Assembly: GCA_037501455.1 (NCBI GenBank)
Contig: CM074863.1
Span: forward strand, 15,248,001-15,312,000
Direction: 5' to 3'
Source: Lantana camara
Lineage: Eukaryota > Streptophyta > Magnoliopsida > Lamiales > Verbenaceae
DNA length: 64,000 bases
Shown: piece by piece, positions 32,039 through 43,977 of the stretch
Position numbering within the stretch: position 1 is the stretch's first letter
How the letters are laid out: the number at the start of each line of letters is the position of its first letter
Program-made: the position numbers and the translations under genes
Notes under the pieces: model-generated
Databases searched by the model: none
What the model was told of the DNA's origin: nothing
The model's input: the letters and a program-made list of their open reading frames with translations, nothing else

Positions 32039-33986
32039 TGTTGGAAAACACGAATCAGAAAGCAGCGGAATTTAAAAATTTTTCCCAACAAAAGGATCTA
32101 GGACTCGCAATCGTGTAACCAAATTCGTAAAGATAGAAAACTTACTTTTCTTTTATTCTTTCTTGAAGCGTTTCAAGCCACCCAAGAACGCTCTTCACGC
32201 GGCTTGATCCCCTCTCCTTGGTAAAGCTCGAATCTTCAAACTTCTAACTTGAAGTCTCTAGAGAAAGTCCACCAACTTGATCACAATCTAACTAGTAAGG
32301 ATGCTAGTTCTCTAGTTAGTGTTTGGGCTTAACCTAGGGTTTAATTTAATCTTGGAGAAAGGAAGGTGTTCAACACATGAACCAAGAATTGTCTATTAGC
32401 TCTAAAGGGGAGCTCGAGCTCCCCTATATATAGGCAAGGGAGTGCCGAAATTCCTAGTCCTTTATGGGCTAGGATTTTGGTCCCTCTCTCCTATTACTTG
32501 AGGATCAAGTATTTTCAACCTTGACTTTGAATTCTAATTCTAGTCAACTTTGAAGAGAGCTTAAAAAATATCCAAACTATTTTTGGATAATTTTATACTT
32601 TATTTATTATAAAATAAATAACTTATTTTATCTAATTAATTAATTCATAATTAATTAACTAGATTATTTTCTCCAAAATTAGACTTTCTTTTTAATTCAA
32701 AATTAAACCAAAGTCTATTAAATAATTAACTAATTAATTATTTAATATATATATAATATATATATATATACACGTGTGTGACACGTGTCACAGTGACACG
32801 TGTCACTCACGTGATCCACACGTGTGAATTCACACGTGTGGAACCCTCTTGGTCCGATTAACTCGTTTAATCATTTTCAAGCCTCAACTCATGTAACCAA
32901 GTTGTTGTGTGTGACCCTCTAGGTTCTCAATTCAATTAGCAGTGACCCCAATTAATTAATTCACTAATTAATTAATCAGTTCACAGATTAAACGACCATA
33001 GTCTAGCAACAGGTGTTTAACCCCTAGCTGAATTGGAATGTTCGGATTCGACAGAACCTTTAAGTCATTGAATCATGTGAGATACAATCCTCCTACTTAC
33101 TATCTCTCAACCAAGATCTAGGGCAAGGGAATAATCAGAACCCTAATAATCCGGTCTTAAAGCTAAGTGCATTTCATATCCATTTGATCTCAATCCAAGA
33201 AACCCTTTTCTTGATGTCTTGATCTACTGCCTTGGCCAAGGACTCCATATGGCATATGAATGACTTACACAATAAGAGATCACCTTGCAAATGCAAGTGT
33301 AGGTCCTTTCTTGATTCTCATTCACTTTCATGAATCACTTGTGCAGCCCCAGCATAAGCCTTGAATCAGTTGTCTAAGGCGACACCCTTTAAAGCTTATA
33401 CCTAAGACTACAGAGTTAACTCATAAAGTGACAAGGAACCTCAAGTCTAAGGATCAATTAATCACATCAATGACTCGTGAGATATTTCCTAATCTGGAAG
33501 TTTCCATTTCCTGAAATAGAAACTTCCTTTCCCATTTAGGAATGTTCTCACACGGGGCACCTCAGTGAACTTACTTATTAAAGTAAGCACCCTCATGTAT
33601 CACGCACGTATCAACTATACACTTTGCACCTCCATGAAACAAGGTGGTCCTTCTTAAGGGCGTGATCCCACAAGCAAGCCTTAGAGGAGTCAGGTTGACA
33701 CTCCCACTGTCTGTAGGACTCATCGGCTTGGAGTATTTTACTAATCATGACTTATGTGATATAGGGCTCGTTTCATGAACCATTTCACCTAAATGGTAGA
33801 GTCCTATAGTCATCAGGATTAGGGGAGTTCTCATACATGCACAGCTAAAGTAAACGCATACCAAACAAGAGCATATAAAGAAGTGTTGCCTCAATTCGTT
33901 ATTTCATTCAAAGATTGTCTGTGATTACAATAAGGAAAAGCACAAAGCGGATATACAATCGGCTTTTTAGGGCACTATTCCTAACA
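32039..33986 (-). repeat. Copia-2 5' LTR (1948 bp)
   Basis: Same as the 3' LTR, offset by 8203 bp, with no difference seen. It carries the active-position promoter: G-box cluster 32771-32841 (26-bp palindrome 32816-32841) and TATA box about 32424-32433. The minus-strand LTR ends TTTCCAACA at 32039 and is followed by the PBS. Confidence 0.95.
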
Positions 33987-33991
33987 GGCTA

Positions 33992-35560
33992 GGCTAACTC
34001 AACTTGTTGAGTTAATTTTGGTAAGTTTTGATCTTACCTTTAAGGCCACAGTTTTTAAATTGTTTTTAAAACTAAAGTTTTATAAATTAATTTTGTAAAA
34101 TTGTTTTACTTGAAAATTAATTATTTTTGCCCAAATACGAATTGTTAAAATAGAAGCATGATTTTATTAGATAGAGATCTAATGAGAATTAAATTGGATT
34201 AGAGAATTCAAATTTAATTAAAATTGAAGGATTAATTTAATTTGTGAATTAAAAGATAATCCTTGGTCAATAAATAATTTTAGAAATTATTTAAAGACTT
34301 TAAATCGCATAATGATTATTTACTTGGTAAATTTATTTTATGCAATGCATTGGATGTATGTTTGGATCAATCATGGGCTTTATTTGCGCTATGTATGGTT
34401 TTATTTTATTTATGCATTTTGATATTGGTTTTAAACGAGAGCCTGCGAGCCTCTTATTCAATTATTGTAAGCATTATTTTTATTTTCTCCCCCTTAAAAT
34501 GTAATCCCCCTTTATTTTGTAAAGAGAGTAGTTTTAGGGTGAGATCCCTAATTAGATTAGGAGATGGAGACACAAGATGGAGCAAGCAACGGAATAAGAA
34601 GTCCATCAAGGCCCCAAAAGTGTTTGGGTGCATTTATTTTGATGTAATAGAATAGGATTCTATTTGAGTGCTCTCTGTGTGTTTAATTCCGCTTGATGCA
34701 TGAATAGAACCATGGTCCATAAAATGGCTATTATGGACCATGCATAGGAAGCCAATGATCATCCATATTATAGGAGCATGCTAGGTTTTTATTATCTTGT
34801 TATGAATGTTATCTTTATGTGCATAAATGTGTTCATGCATTAAATAAGATAAAATAAGATAATAATTACAATTGATGAGTCTTGGTGGAATTTTCGAAAT
34901 TCTCAAACCCCGAACCGTCTTAGATAGTCTCAGACAAAATAAATATTAAATCCAAATGGAAATTGAAGGATAAAATTTGATTTTATAAATTTCCAAGCAT
35001 TCCGTCAATAGAATTATTTGTTTTAGAATTAATCAAATCATTAAGTATTGGCCACGAGGCGTGGGATACGAAATGACGAGATTAATTGAATTAAAATAAT
35101 TCTTTGCATAAAAGATGCAATTTTTCAAAGTCAAAATTATGGTATTGGCCACGAGGCGTGGGATATTCATAATGGCGATGGAGAAATCTTAGGGATTGAC
35201 GGGTCGGATTTAAATACTGATTAGTATAGATGTCGCACGAGTCGTGGGTCTATATGAAAGGTAATGCAAAATAATATTAAGAGTTGTATAGAGATACAAT
35301 TGATGATAAGATCGTCTACCTTGAGACTTAAAGTCGGATGTCTCACGAGTCGTGGGTCCGGTGATAAGTGCTTGGGGGTCTTAGTACCCACTATTTGAAA
35401 AACATGATTTTTCTAAATTCTATAAGGGGGTCAAAGGAGTTTGATTAAATTAGTGGGAGACTACATTTGATAAAAGTCCATATCATTTGTAATTGTTATT
35501 ATTTCATATCCGTCACTCATACTACGTTTTCTGCTTACATGTAGATTTTCTGCTAAAATC
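33992..35560 (+). other. Copia-1 5' leader, part downstream of Copia-2
   Basis: This AT-rich non-coding leader continues from 23835 after removal of Copia-2 and one GGCTA. It contains four copies of the leader motif: GCCACGAGGCGTGGGAT at 35051-35067 and 35148-35164, then CACGAGTCGTGGGTC within 35232-35250 and 35341-35359. These are the counterparts of the four copies in the Copia-2 leader. A 101-codon open frame at 34350 has no recognisable domain and is probably chance. Confidence 0.7.
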
Positions 35561-38500
35561 GTGATGTCTAAAAATCCACTTAGTGCTATCCTTGAGGCCA
35601 ATAAATTGACTGGCTCGAATTATGCTGATTGGCTTCGCAATCTCAAGATTGTCTTGGATTCCGAAAAGAGGACCTATGTTTTGACACAGTCTCCTCCCGA
35701 TGTCATACCTGATGACATGGCAGCAGATGAGAGGGAAACTGCTCTCCAGTGGTAAGAAGATGATCTACAGGCTAGATGTCTAATGCTTGCCACTATGTCT
35801 CCCGAGTTGCAGAGGCAGCATGCTGAGATGCGCAACTCGTCAGAGATCCATCTTCACTTGGAACAAATTTACAAGCCCATCAATAGGATTGATCGATTCG
35901 CGGCATCTAACGAGTTATTCTCACTCAAGATGGCTGAGGGATCAAGTGTTCATGAACACTGTATTAAGGCTTTAGGCCTTATTGAAAAGCTTGCAAGTCT
36001 CGAGGTGATCATGGATAATGAGCTTTACATAGATTTGATCTTAACCTCTCTGCCACCTTCGTTCAAACAGTTCATAATAAACTTCAATATGAATGGAGCT
36101 AAAGTCTCAGTTGAGGAACTGATGAACATGCTCGTAACTGCCGAGCGAACTATGAAGAAGGATAAGGTTGTTTTCTTAGTAGGTTCATCTTCATCCCAAA
36201 CTAAGGCTGCAAAACCGAAGAAGGGTAAAGGAAAGGGTTTCCAAAAGAAGAAAAAGACTCTTAAGCCCACTGGTGGGGTTAAGAAAGTGAACACTAAGAA
36301 GAAAGCTAATCAAGCTGAGGATCAGTGCTTCCATTGCAAGAAACCAGGGCATTGGAAAAGGAACTGTAAGGAGTACTTAGCTACCCTTACAAAAGGTATA
36401 AATCTCATCGAAATTAACCTTTCGTTCAATTCTAATAATTGGGTATTGGACTCTGGATGTGCTTCTCACATCTGTAATACGTTACAGGGAATGAGCAACG
36501 TCCGTGAGGTTGATGAAAGAGAACATGTTCTTCGAGTGGGCGATGGAGCAAGAGTTGCAGCAAAAGCCATAGGACATGTTAGGTTAATGTTAGGAGATGG
36601 TTTTATTTTAGTATTGAACAATGTCTTATTTGTTCCTGAGTTAGTTAAGAACATTATTTCCATTCCTGTACTAGACTTGGAAGGTTTTCCCTTCTCTATT
36701 ACTAATGCCATGTTCTACATTATGAAGAATGGTTCTTCACATGCATTAGGGTCTTTACAAAATGGTTTGTATTTAACTAATACTAATTTAAACCTCCTAA
36801 ATGTCGAATGAGAAAACAAACGAAAATCAAATGACCAAACTTCAGCAAAGATTTGGCATGCTAGATTTGGACATATCTCCAAGAATAGGCTTCTAAAGAT
36901 GGTTAACTTAGGATCATTCAGTACGAATGATCTAAACGAGTTAACCACTTGTGAATCCTGTTTAAAGGGAAAGATGACTAAGTCCCCTTTTAAAGGGCAT
37001 GTAGAGTGAAGCCAAAATCTTTTGGATTTGATCCATACAGATGTTTGCGACCACTAAATGTTAGTACCCGAAACGACTGTAATTACTTCATCACATTTAC
37101 TGATGATTTCAGTAGATATGGGTATGTGTACCTGATGAAGCATAAGTCTGAGGCCTTTGAAAAGTTCATAGAGTATCAAAACAGAGGTTGAGAACCAGAC
37201 AGATCGTAAAATTAAGGCTCTTCGATCAGATCGAGGTGGCGAGTATTTAAGTGATCTCTTTCTTGGTTATTTGAAAGATAATGGGATTATCTCACAATGG
37301 ACTCCGCCCGGGACTCCTCAGTTAAATGGGGTGTCCGAGCGACGAAATTGGACTTTATTGGATATGGTCCGGTCCATGATGAGTTTCACGGATCTTCCAG
37401 TATCGTTTTGGGGCTATGCCCTTGAAACGGCCGCGAAGATAATTAATTTAGTTCCTTCCAAATCTGTGCACGAAATACCATATAAGATGTGGTTTTCAAA
37501 ACCCCCTACTTATTCATACCTTAGAGTTTGGGGATGTCCTGCATACGTCAAAAGACTAGTGGGAGACAAATTGGATTCCAGATCCAGTTTGTGCAAATTT
37601 GTAGGATACCCTAGAGAGTCTGTGGGTTACTATTTTTATGATCCCTCGGAACAAAAGGTGTTTGTTTCGAGGAATGCCACTTTTCTAGAAAAAGAGTTTC
37701 TAGTTGAAAAGTCAGGCAAGATTGCAGAACTTACTGAAGTTCAACAAGAACCTACAAATGATCAAGCAATGGAACCTTCCTCTTTCCCACAACAAGAAGT
37801 AAACACAAGCCCTCGCAGATCTGTGAGAACAATTAGACCGCCAGACCGACTCAATTTGCTAACTGAAACCGATCAATCGGATAGTGATCCAAGATCATAT
37901 GATGATGCAATATCGGATAGAGATTCGATGAAATGGCAGCAAGCCATGAATTCCGAAATGGACTCTATGTACTCCAACAAGGTATGGACCTTGGTAGATC
38001 TTCCTGAAGGCGATAAAGCTATAGGATGTAAATGGATCTACAAGCGAAAGCTTGGAGCTGATGGAGAAGTGGCAACCTACAAGGCTAGGTTGGTTGCTAA
38101 GGGATACACTCAAAGGCCAGGTGTTGACTTTGAGGAAACGTATTCCCCTGTAGCAATGCCTAAATCCATTCGGATACTTCTAGCCATAGCTGCGTACTAT
38201 GATTACGAAATATGGCAAGTGGATGTGAAAACGGCTTTTCTAAATGGAGATTTAGATAAAGACATTTATATGGAACAACCGGAAGGTTTCATATCCAGTG
38301 GGAGCGAACAGAAAGTCTGCAAACTCCAGAGGTCCATATATGGACTCAAACAGGCGTCTAGAAGTTGGAACATCCATTTTGATGAGACAGTCAAATCGTT
38401 TGGTTTTATCAAGAACGAGTATGAGCCATGTGTTTACAAGAAAATCAGTGGGCGAGTCGTACAATTTTTGGTGTTGTATGTAGACGATATCTTACTCATT

Positions 38501-39466
38501 GGGAATGAGAAAGATGTGTTGCAAACAACAAAGACTTGGTTGTCTACTCAGTTTTCCATGAAAGACTTGGGAGAAGCTTCCTTTATTCTCGGTATAAAAA
38601 TCTATAGAGATAGATCACAGAGATTAATAGGTATGTCCCAAGTTCAGTACATAGACAAAGTACTGAAACGGTTCAGTATGGAGGAATGTAAGAGAGGATT
38701 CCTGCCAATGAGACATGGGTTGATCCTCTCTAAATCAATGTGTCCTAACACTGAAGAAGAGAAGGATAGGATGTCTCGTATACCCTATGCATCTGCAATA
38801 GGGAGCATAATGTATGCTATGTTATGTACTAGACCTGATGTCGCATACGCTTTGAGCGTTACAAGTCGATTTCAGTCAAACTTTGGTGAGAGTCACTGGT
38901 CTGCCGTGAAATCCATCCTTAAGTACTTGAAAAGGACTAAGTATTTATTTCTTGTATACGGCGGAAAGGGAGAACTGAAATTAGAAGGATACACCGACTC
39001 AAGCTTCCAGTCGGATGTAGACGACTTTAAATCCACTTTCGGATTCATATTTCGGTTAAATGGTGGTGCAGTAAGTTGGAAAAGTTCCAAACAGGAAACT
39101 ACTGCCGACTCCACTTGTGAAGCGGAGTATATAGCTGCATCAGAGGCAGCGAAAGAAGGTGTGTGGATGAAAAACTTCATCCAAGAGTTGGATGTAGTGC
39201 CTAGCATTGCTGACCCGGTCGTTGTCTTCTGTGACAATAACGGAGCTATTGCACAATCAAAAGAACCAAGAGCTCATCAACGGTCAAAGCACATCCTAAG
39301 AAGATTTCATCTAATTAGAGAAATCGTAGAAAGAGGCAATGTTATCGTGGAACGTGTACCCTCGACAGAAAACGTAGCAGACCCGCTTACTAAACCTCTT
39401 AGCCAAAAGGTCTTTGAAGGACATCTCCAGGAGATGGGTCTTAAGGCTATGGGCAATTGGCTCTGA
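35561..39466 (+). pseudogene. Copia-1 gag-pol polyprotein, broken in five places
   Basis: The gene is collinear with the Copia-2 polyprotein: gag (NKLTGSNYADW), zinc knuckle CFHCKKPGHWKRNC (about 36329), protease LDSGCASHIC (about 36448), integrase HHCC and DDE, RT with YVDD (about 38480), and RNase H with DSTCEAEY (about 39108). Lesions are an in-frame TAA at 35753-35755 in gag, TGA at 36809-36811, TGA at 37007-37009, a one-base loss near 37047-37051 and a one-base gain near 37177-37182, the last three inside the integrase. From 37271 to the stop the frame is open. Product formation is impossible without help from another element; LTRs are nonetheless almost identical. Confidence 0.93.
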
Positions 39467-39481
39467 GGGCAAGTGGGAGAT
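39467..39481 (+). other. Copia-1 polypurine tract
   Basis: GGGCAAGTGGGAGAT lies directly between the pol stop codon (TGA, 39464-39466) and the 3' LTR. It is identical to the Copia-2 tract. Confidence 0.9.
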
Positions 39482-41448
39482 TGTTAGAGTAGTGCCCTAG
39501 AAGAGCCAAATAGTTTAGGCCTCTTTTTGTAAACTACTCTTATTAGCAGCAATTTGTGACATTAATGAAATAATAAATGTAACGTTTCATAGTCATTTAA
39601 TTCTATGTGGCCAATTCATCATATCTCATTCAAGTTTATTAATTACATATTATAACTGTTTGTGTATGGATGAAACCCCAAGGTCACATTAAGCTACGGG
39701 ACTTGACCTCGCATAGGGATGGAGGTTATGAAACAAGTCTCTATGGCGTGACCTAAACCAACTCCAAGTCGAAGAGTCTAATAAGCACGGGGATGTTGAC
39801 TTGACTCGTTTGAGACTTGCTCATACGACGTGCCTTTTAGAAAGGTTACTTTGTTTCATAAGTATTGAATGTAGAGACATTCACACGCGTATGGGGGTGC
39901 TTGTTAGGGAACAAGTACACTGAGGATCCCGACAGGAACACCTCAATGGGGTAAGGCTTTTACACCTTAATGATGAGGTTGGTTCCCTAGTTATGGTAGT
40001 GTCTAAATGGTCCTTAGACTTGAGGCTCCATTGATGCTTTGTGCATGACAAGGGCAATGTTTGATATGCACCTAGAGATTCATGGGTTCCATGAATCTCG
40101 TTATGGTTGTATGTTGGTATTGTTCGAATCATGTATGGGGGCATATGAGAGGCCAACACAGAATCTATCGCTCGTCTAGAAGAACGAGTGAATCACCCAT
40201 GAGTTCTATTGTAGCACATTCCACTTAAATCCTTGCGCAAGGTAGTGAGATCTAAATTAGGAAATGGGTTTCCTAGAGTGTTAGATCAAATGGAATTGCT
40301 ATTAGAATTAATTCATAGCATTAGGACTAATAGGGTTCTATTATTCCCATGCCCTAGGTCCTAATCGGGGATTAGACGATAGAAGGATTTTATCTCACGG
40401 TATCCATGAGACTGAAAGGTTCACAGCATAAACTTCACCTGTTGGATGGGTGGTCATGAGCTTGTCACTAGACATCGATCATGATCTGTAGGTACTGATT
40501 AATTAAAAGGAGTTTTAATTAAACAGTGATTAATTGAAAGAGTTCAATTAAATCAATAAGATAAAAGATTATCTGAAATACCACATTAAAAATGTGGGCC
40601 TACTACTATTCATTGGTGAACCTAGGGGGTCACACAATGACTCGAATTGAACAACAAGATTATCTAAAGATCAATAGAGATTGATTGATGAATTAAAAGA
40701 GTTTAATTTATGAGAGAGTAATTAATTAATAATTGTATTAATTAATTTATGCTTAATTGTTAAGCTATTGAGAATAGATGTTAAAGAGTTAACATTAATT
40801 TAAATAAGTGTATTTAAATTAATTGGACTTGAAATTTAATTAGGAGTAATTAATTTTTAAGTCCACAAATTTAATTAGATGTTGGACTTTTGATTTAATT
40901 GTTGTGATTAAATTAAGTCCACTAATTAAATAAATATTGGGCCTTTTAATTTAATTAGTAGTAATTTAATTAAAGCCCATTATATCAACTAGCTTAGCCC
41001 ATAAGGTTTTTGACCTAGGGTTAAGCATATAAACAGATTTGTGAGAAGAAAGAAATCATCGTTGTTTTTCTTCTTTTCTGCTTTCTCTCCAAGTCTCTCT
41101 CTTCTCTCTCTTTTCTCAATACAGTATTGAGAATACTATTAGATAATCAATATCTAATTAGTGTTCTAGTGTGCTAATTGATTAGTTATTCAATTACGAG
41201 TCGTGGACTACCTTAGAGGAATTCCGCGTGGGATTCTTGGAAGAAGATCGGATAGAAGAGAAGCGGGTAGGTTTTGGAAAACCTTCTAGTCATCGTCATC
41301 AATAGGAAGCGAAAGAGGTATTTGATTCTTCTTTGGTTTAAATCGTAAATCTTTAATCAAAGGTGATCTTGTTTGGAATTCCGATAAATTGGTTTTATAA
41401 TCCCTAAAATTTTAATTTCCGCTGCGTTAGGGTTGACGAATTCCAACA
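39482..41448 (+). repeat. Copia-1 3' LTR (1967 bp)
   Basis: Matches the 5' LTR except for G to A near 39593 and one A fewer near 41406. TATAAA box at 41028-41033. It ends TTCCAACA and is followed by the AGTGA duplication. Confidence 0.95.
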
Positions 41449-41453
41449 AGTGA

Positions 41454-43828
41454 GTCCTCTTAGACAGAGTTCGAGAGGGTCCTCGTTGCTTATGGACATC
41501 GGTGTCTGAGCTCTGATTTCCACCATATTGCATTGTTCTTCGATCACCGGTCCTTTCATTGCTTTGAACAGATTAAACTCCACCTGTTCATCCCCCACAC
41601 GAAGAGTTAAAATGCCACTCTTTACATCAATTAAGGCTCCTGCTGTGGCTAGGAAAGGCCTCCCTAAGATGAGCGGCATGTTTTGGTCTTCTTCCATTTC
41701 CAAAACTATGAAGTCTACCGGCAGGTAGAACTTCCCAACTCTGACTAGAACATTTTCCAGGATTCCCGTGGGGTACTTGACTGATCGATCCGCTAGCTGT
41801 AGAGAAACGGTAGTTGGCTTTAATGAATTCAGTCCAAGTTTCCTGCAAACAGATAATGGCATTAGGCTCACACTAGCACCAAGATCACATAAAGCTTTAT
41901 TAAAGGACATATGACCAATTGTGCAAGGAATTGAAAAACTCCCTGGATCCTTAAGCTTTGGTGGAAGCTTATGTTGTAGAATGGCGCTGCACTCTTCAGT
42001 AAGTGCAATCGTGGCATAATCCTCCAATTTCCTCTTGTTGGAGAGGATCTCCTTTAAGAATTTGACGTAAGTGGGCATCTGAGCTAGGGCCTCGGCAAAG
42101 GGATGTTGATGTGTAGCTCCTTGAAGATATTCAAGAATTTCTCGAATTGTTTCTCCAACCTTTGCTTTTGAAATCTCTGCGGGAAAGGAAGTGGTGGCAC
42201 ATACGGTTTGGGTGCCACTGGTGTCTTTGGCTTTGAAGGGGGCTCACTTGTCAGTACTTCTTCCTCCTCCTTTGATGCCTCAACTACTTTCTCAGGTTCC
42301 ACAACGGAGTCCTTTTCCTTTCTCACTTCGGTCTCCACCGGTATTGCAGGCCCCTTGTAAGTTGTGCCACTTCGTAGTGTAATGGCCTTACACTGCTCCT
42401 TCGGATTCTCCACAGGTTTGCTTGGAAACATTCCTTGGGCTCTAACATTGATTGAATTAGCCAACTGGCCCACCTGCACTTCCAAATTTTTATTTTGAAC
42501 CAGCACCTGTTCTACCTGAGATTCGAGTTTCTGATACCCATCATTCGAAACATTTATGAACTTCTCGAGGGCCGCCTCCCACCCCGGCTTCTGTTCCTGC
42601 GGTGGTTGTGGAGGGGGTGCGAATCTCTGCTGATTTTGATGTGGTGGATGCTGTCCCATTTGCCTTGGTTGGAACTGTGGTCCTGGTTTGGGTTTGGGTT
42701 CTGAACATTCTGATTGTTTGACCACGAGAAGTGCGGATGATTCTTCCACCCTGGGTTGTAGGTGTTCGAGTATGGGTCGTTTGCTGGTTTTTGATTCTGC
42801 ACATAATTGACTTGTTCTTGACCAACAACAACCTGTGCACCTGCATTGGTAGAAGGACAAATATCAAATGAATGGGGACCACCACAAATTTCACATAATA
42901 CCTGTAGGGCATTTGACTGTGCCACTGTGTTTCGTGCTGTAGCAATTGCAAGTCGGTCTAGCTTCTGGTTCAGTGCTTCGAACTTGGCATTGAAAGCTGT
43001 CACAGTGTCAGTGGCGAGTATGCCTGCCTCAGGTTTTGGAGGAGGAAGGCTCCTCTCCTTTGTCCAACTGCTATTTGCTGCCATCTTATTCAGAAGTTGC
43101 ATTCCTTCTTCCTCAGACAGTGCCATAAATGCTCCTCCCGCTGCTGCATCGACCATGATTTTCATGTTCTCTGTCATTCCGTTGTAAAAGATTTGTACCA
43201 GTTGCCATCCTGGAACACGGTGATGTGGGCATTTCCTTTGCAATTCCTTATATCTTTCCCATCCTTCATACAACGTTTCCCCATCATAGAGCCTGAAGCT
43301 TGTTATTTCATCTCTGTACCTCATGGTCTTGCTAGGAGGGTAGAATTTGGCTAAGAAGGCCTTAGAGAGGTCTGCCCACGTCTGAAGTGTCTCATTTGAC
43401 AAGGTCGAAATCCATGTCCGGGCTTTGTCCCTTAAGGAAAAGGGAAAAAGCCTAACTCTGATTGCATCATCAGAAGCGTTGTGGATCTTAAAGGTCGAGC
43501 AGACATCCAAAAAGTAGGACAAATGCGATGCGGGGTCTTCATGTGGTAAACCCCCAAACGGGTTCTGTTGTAAGAGGTTGATGAACCCAGTTTTGATTTC
43601 AAAGTTGTTCGCCTCCACGGCGGGGCGAGTCAAGTTGTTCTGGATTAAGCCAATGTTAGGAATGGCATAATCCTGGAGTGTGGTTGGTTGCTCGTTTATG
43701 GGTTGTGCCATTGGGATTGGGTTTACTTTCTGCTTCTTTTCCTTTTTTCGCTTCGTTCGATTCGCCCTACAAGTCTTCTCAATTTCAGGATCGTAAGGCA
43801 AGGGTTCCAAGCCTTTCGATCGTAGCAT
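41454..43828 (-). pseudogene. Athila gag and protease (two frameshifts)
   Basis: The ATG at 43828 starts a gag with the plant retrotransposon gag core (FLDVCSTFKI, VRLFPFSLRDKARTWI, FLAKFYPPSKT, GETLYEGWERYKELQRKCP) and a Cys-rich CEICGGPHSFDIC knuckle. The frame shifts by one base near 42690 within an Asn/Pro/Gln-rich linker, and again near 42082. After that comes the aspartic protease: LCDLGASVSLMP (catalytic Asp in DLGAS) and LGRPFLATAGALIDV. The frame runs up to the AGTGA duplication at 41449-41453 and continues in frame in pol at 21252. The two shifts would prevent a full polyprotein even before the Copia-1 insertion. Confidence 0.88.
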
Positions 43829-43977
43829 AAACTAGGTACCTGCAATGGGGAAAACCTGTGGTCAAATTCAACGCACTTCAAAAAGAAATCAAGCAGAAAG
43901 GGTGGTCTAAAGCACCAGAAAAAATCACTAAAGTAATATTGAATTAAACGCCTTCCCCGGCAACGGCGCCAAAAACT
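43829..43977 (-). other. Athila PBS and short leader
   Basis: On the minus strand TGGCGCCGTTGCCGGGGA (43954-43971) starts six bases after the 5' LTR. It is complementary to the 3' end of tRNA-Asp, the primer typical of Athila elements. About 125 bp of leader follow before the gag ATG. Confidence 0.9.

Larger units (their letters stand above)
23836..33986 (-). mobile_element. Copia-2: intact, apparently very young Ty1/copia element (minus)
   Basis: The element is 10,151 bp long. Both LTRs are 1948 bp (23836-25783 and 32039-33986), start TGTTAGGAATAGTG and end TTTCCAACA on the minus strand, and show no difference on inspection. Perfect GGCTA duplications flank it (23831-23835 and 33987-33991) inside the Copia-1 leader. 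PBS, 2.3-kb leader, one uninterrupted gag-pol and PPT are all present. Its PPT (GGGCAAGTGGGAGAT) is identical to that of Copia-1 and the proteins are related, so both belong to one lineage. This is the innermost and youngest insertion of the nest. Confidence 0.95.
21253..41448 (+). mobile_element. Copia-1: Ty1/copia element (plus), inserted in Athila pol
   Basis: Two near-identical LTRs (21253-23220, 39482-41448) start TGTTAGAGTAG and end TTCCAACA. Perfect AGTGA duplications (21248-21252 and 41449-41453) flank the element in the Athila gag-pol frame. A PBS matching tRNA-iMet (TGGTATCAGAGCC) follows the 5' LTR and a PPT precedes the 3' LTR. The leader is split by Copia-2; without it the element is about 10.04 kb. 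Only two LTR differences are seen (one G/A near 21365, one A-run length at the 3' end), so the insertion is recent. Yet its gag-pol is broken in at least five places. Lineage within copia (Tork/TAR/Angela group) is not resolved. Confidence 0.93.

Noticed and set aside
34350..34655. 101-codon plus-strand frame
   Set aside because: Low-complexity hydrophobic translation in the Copia-1 leader, with no domain and no counterpart noticed in the Copia-2 leader.
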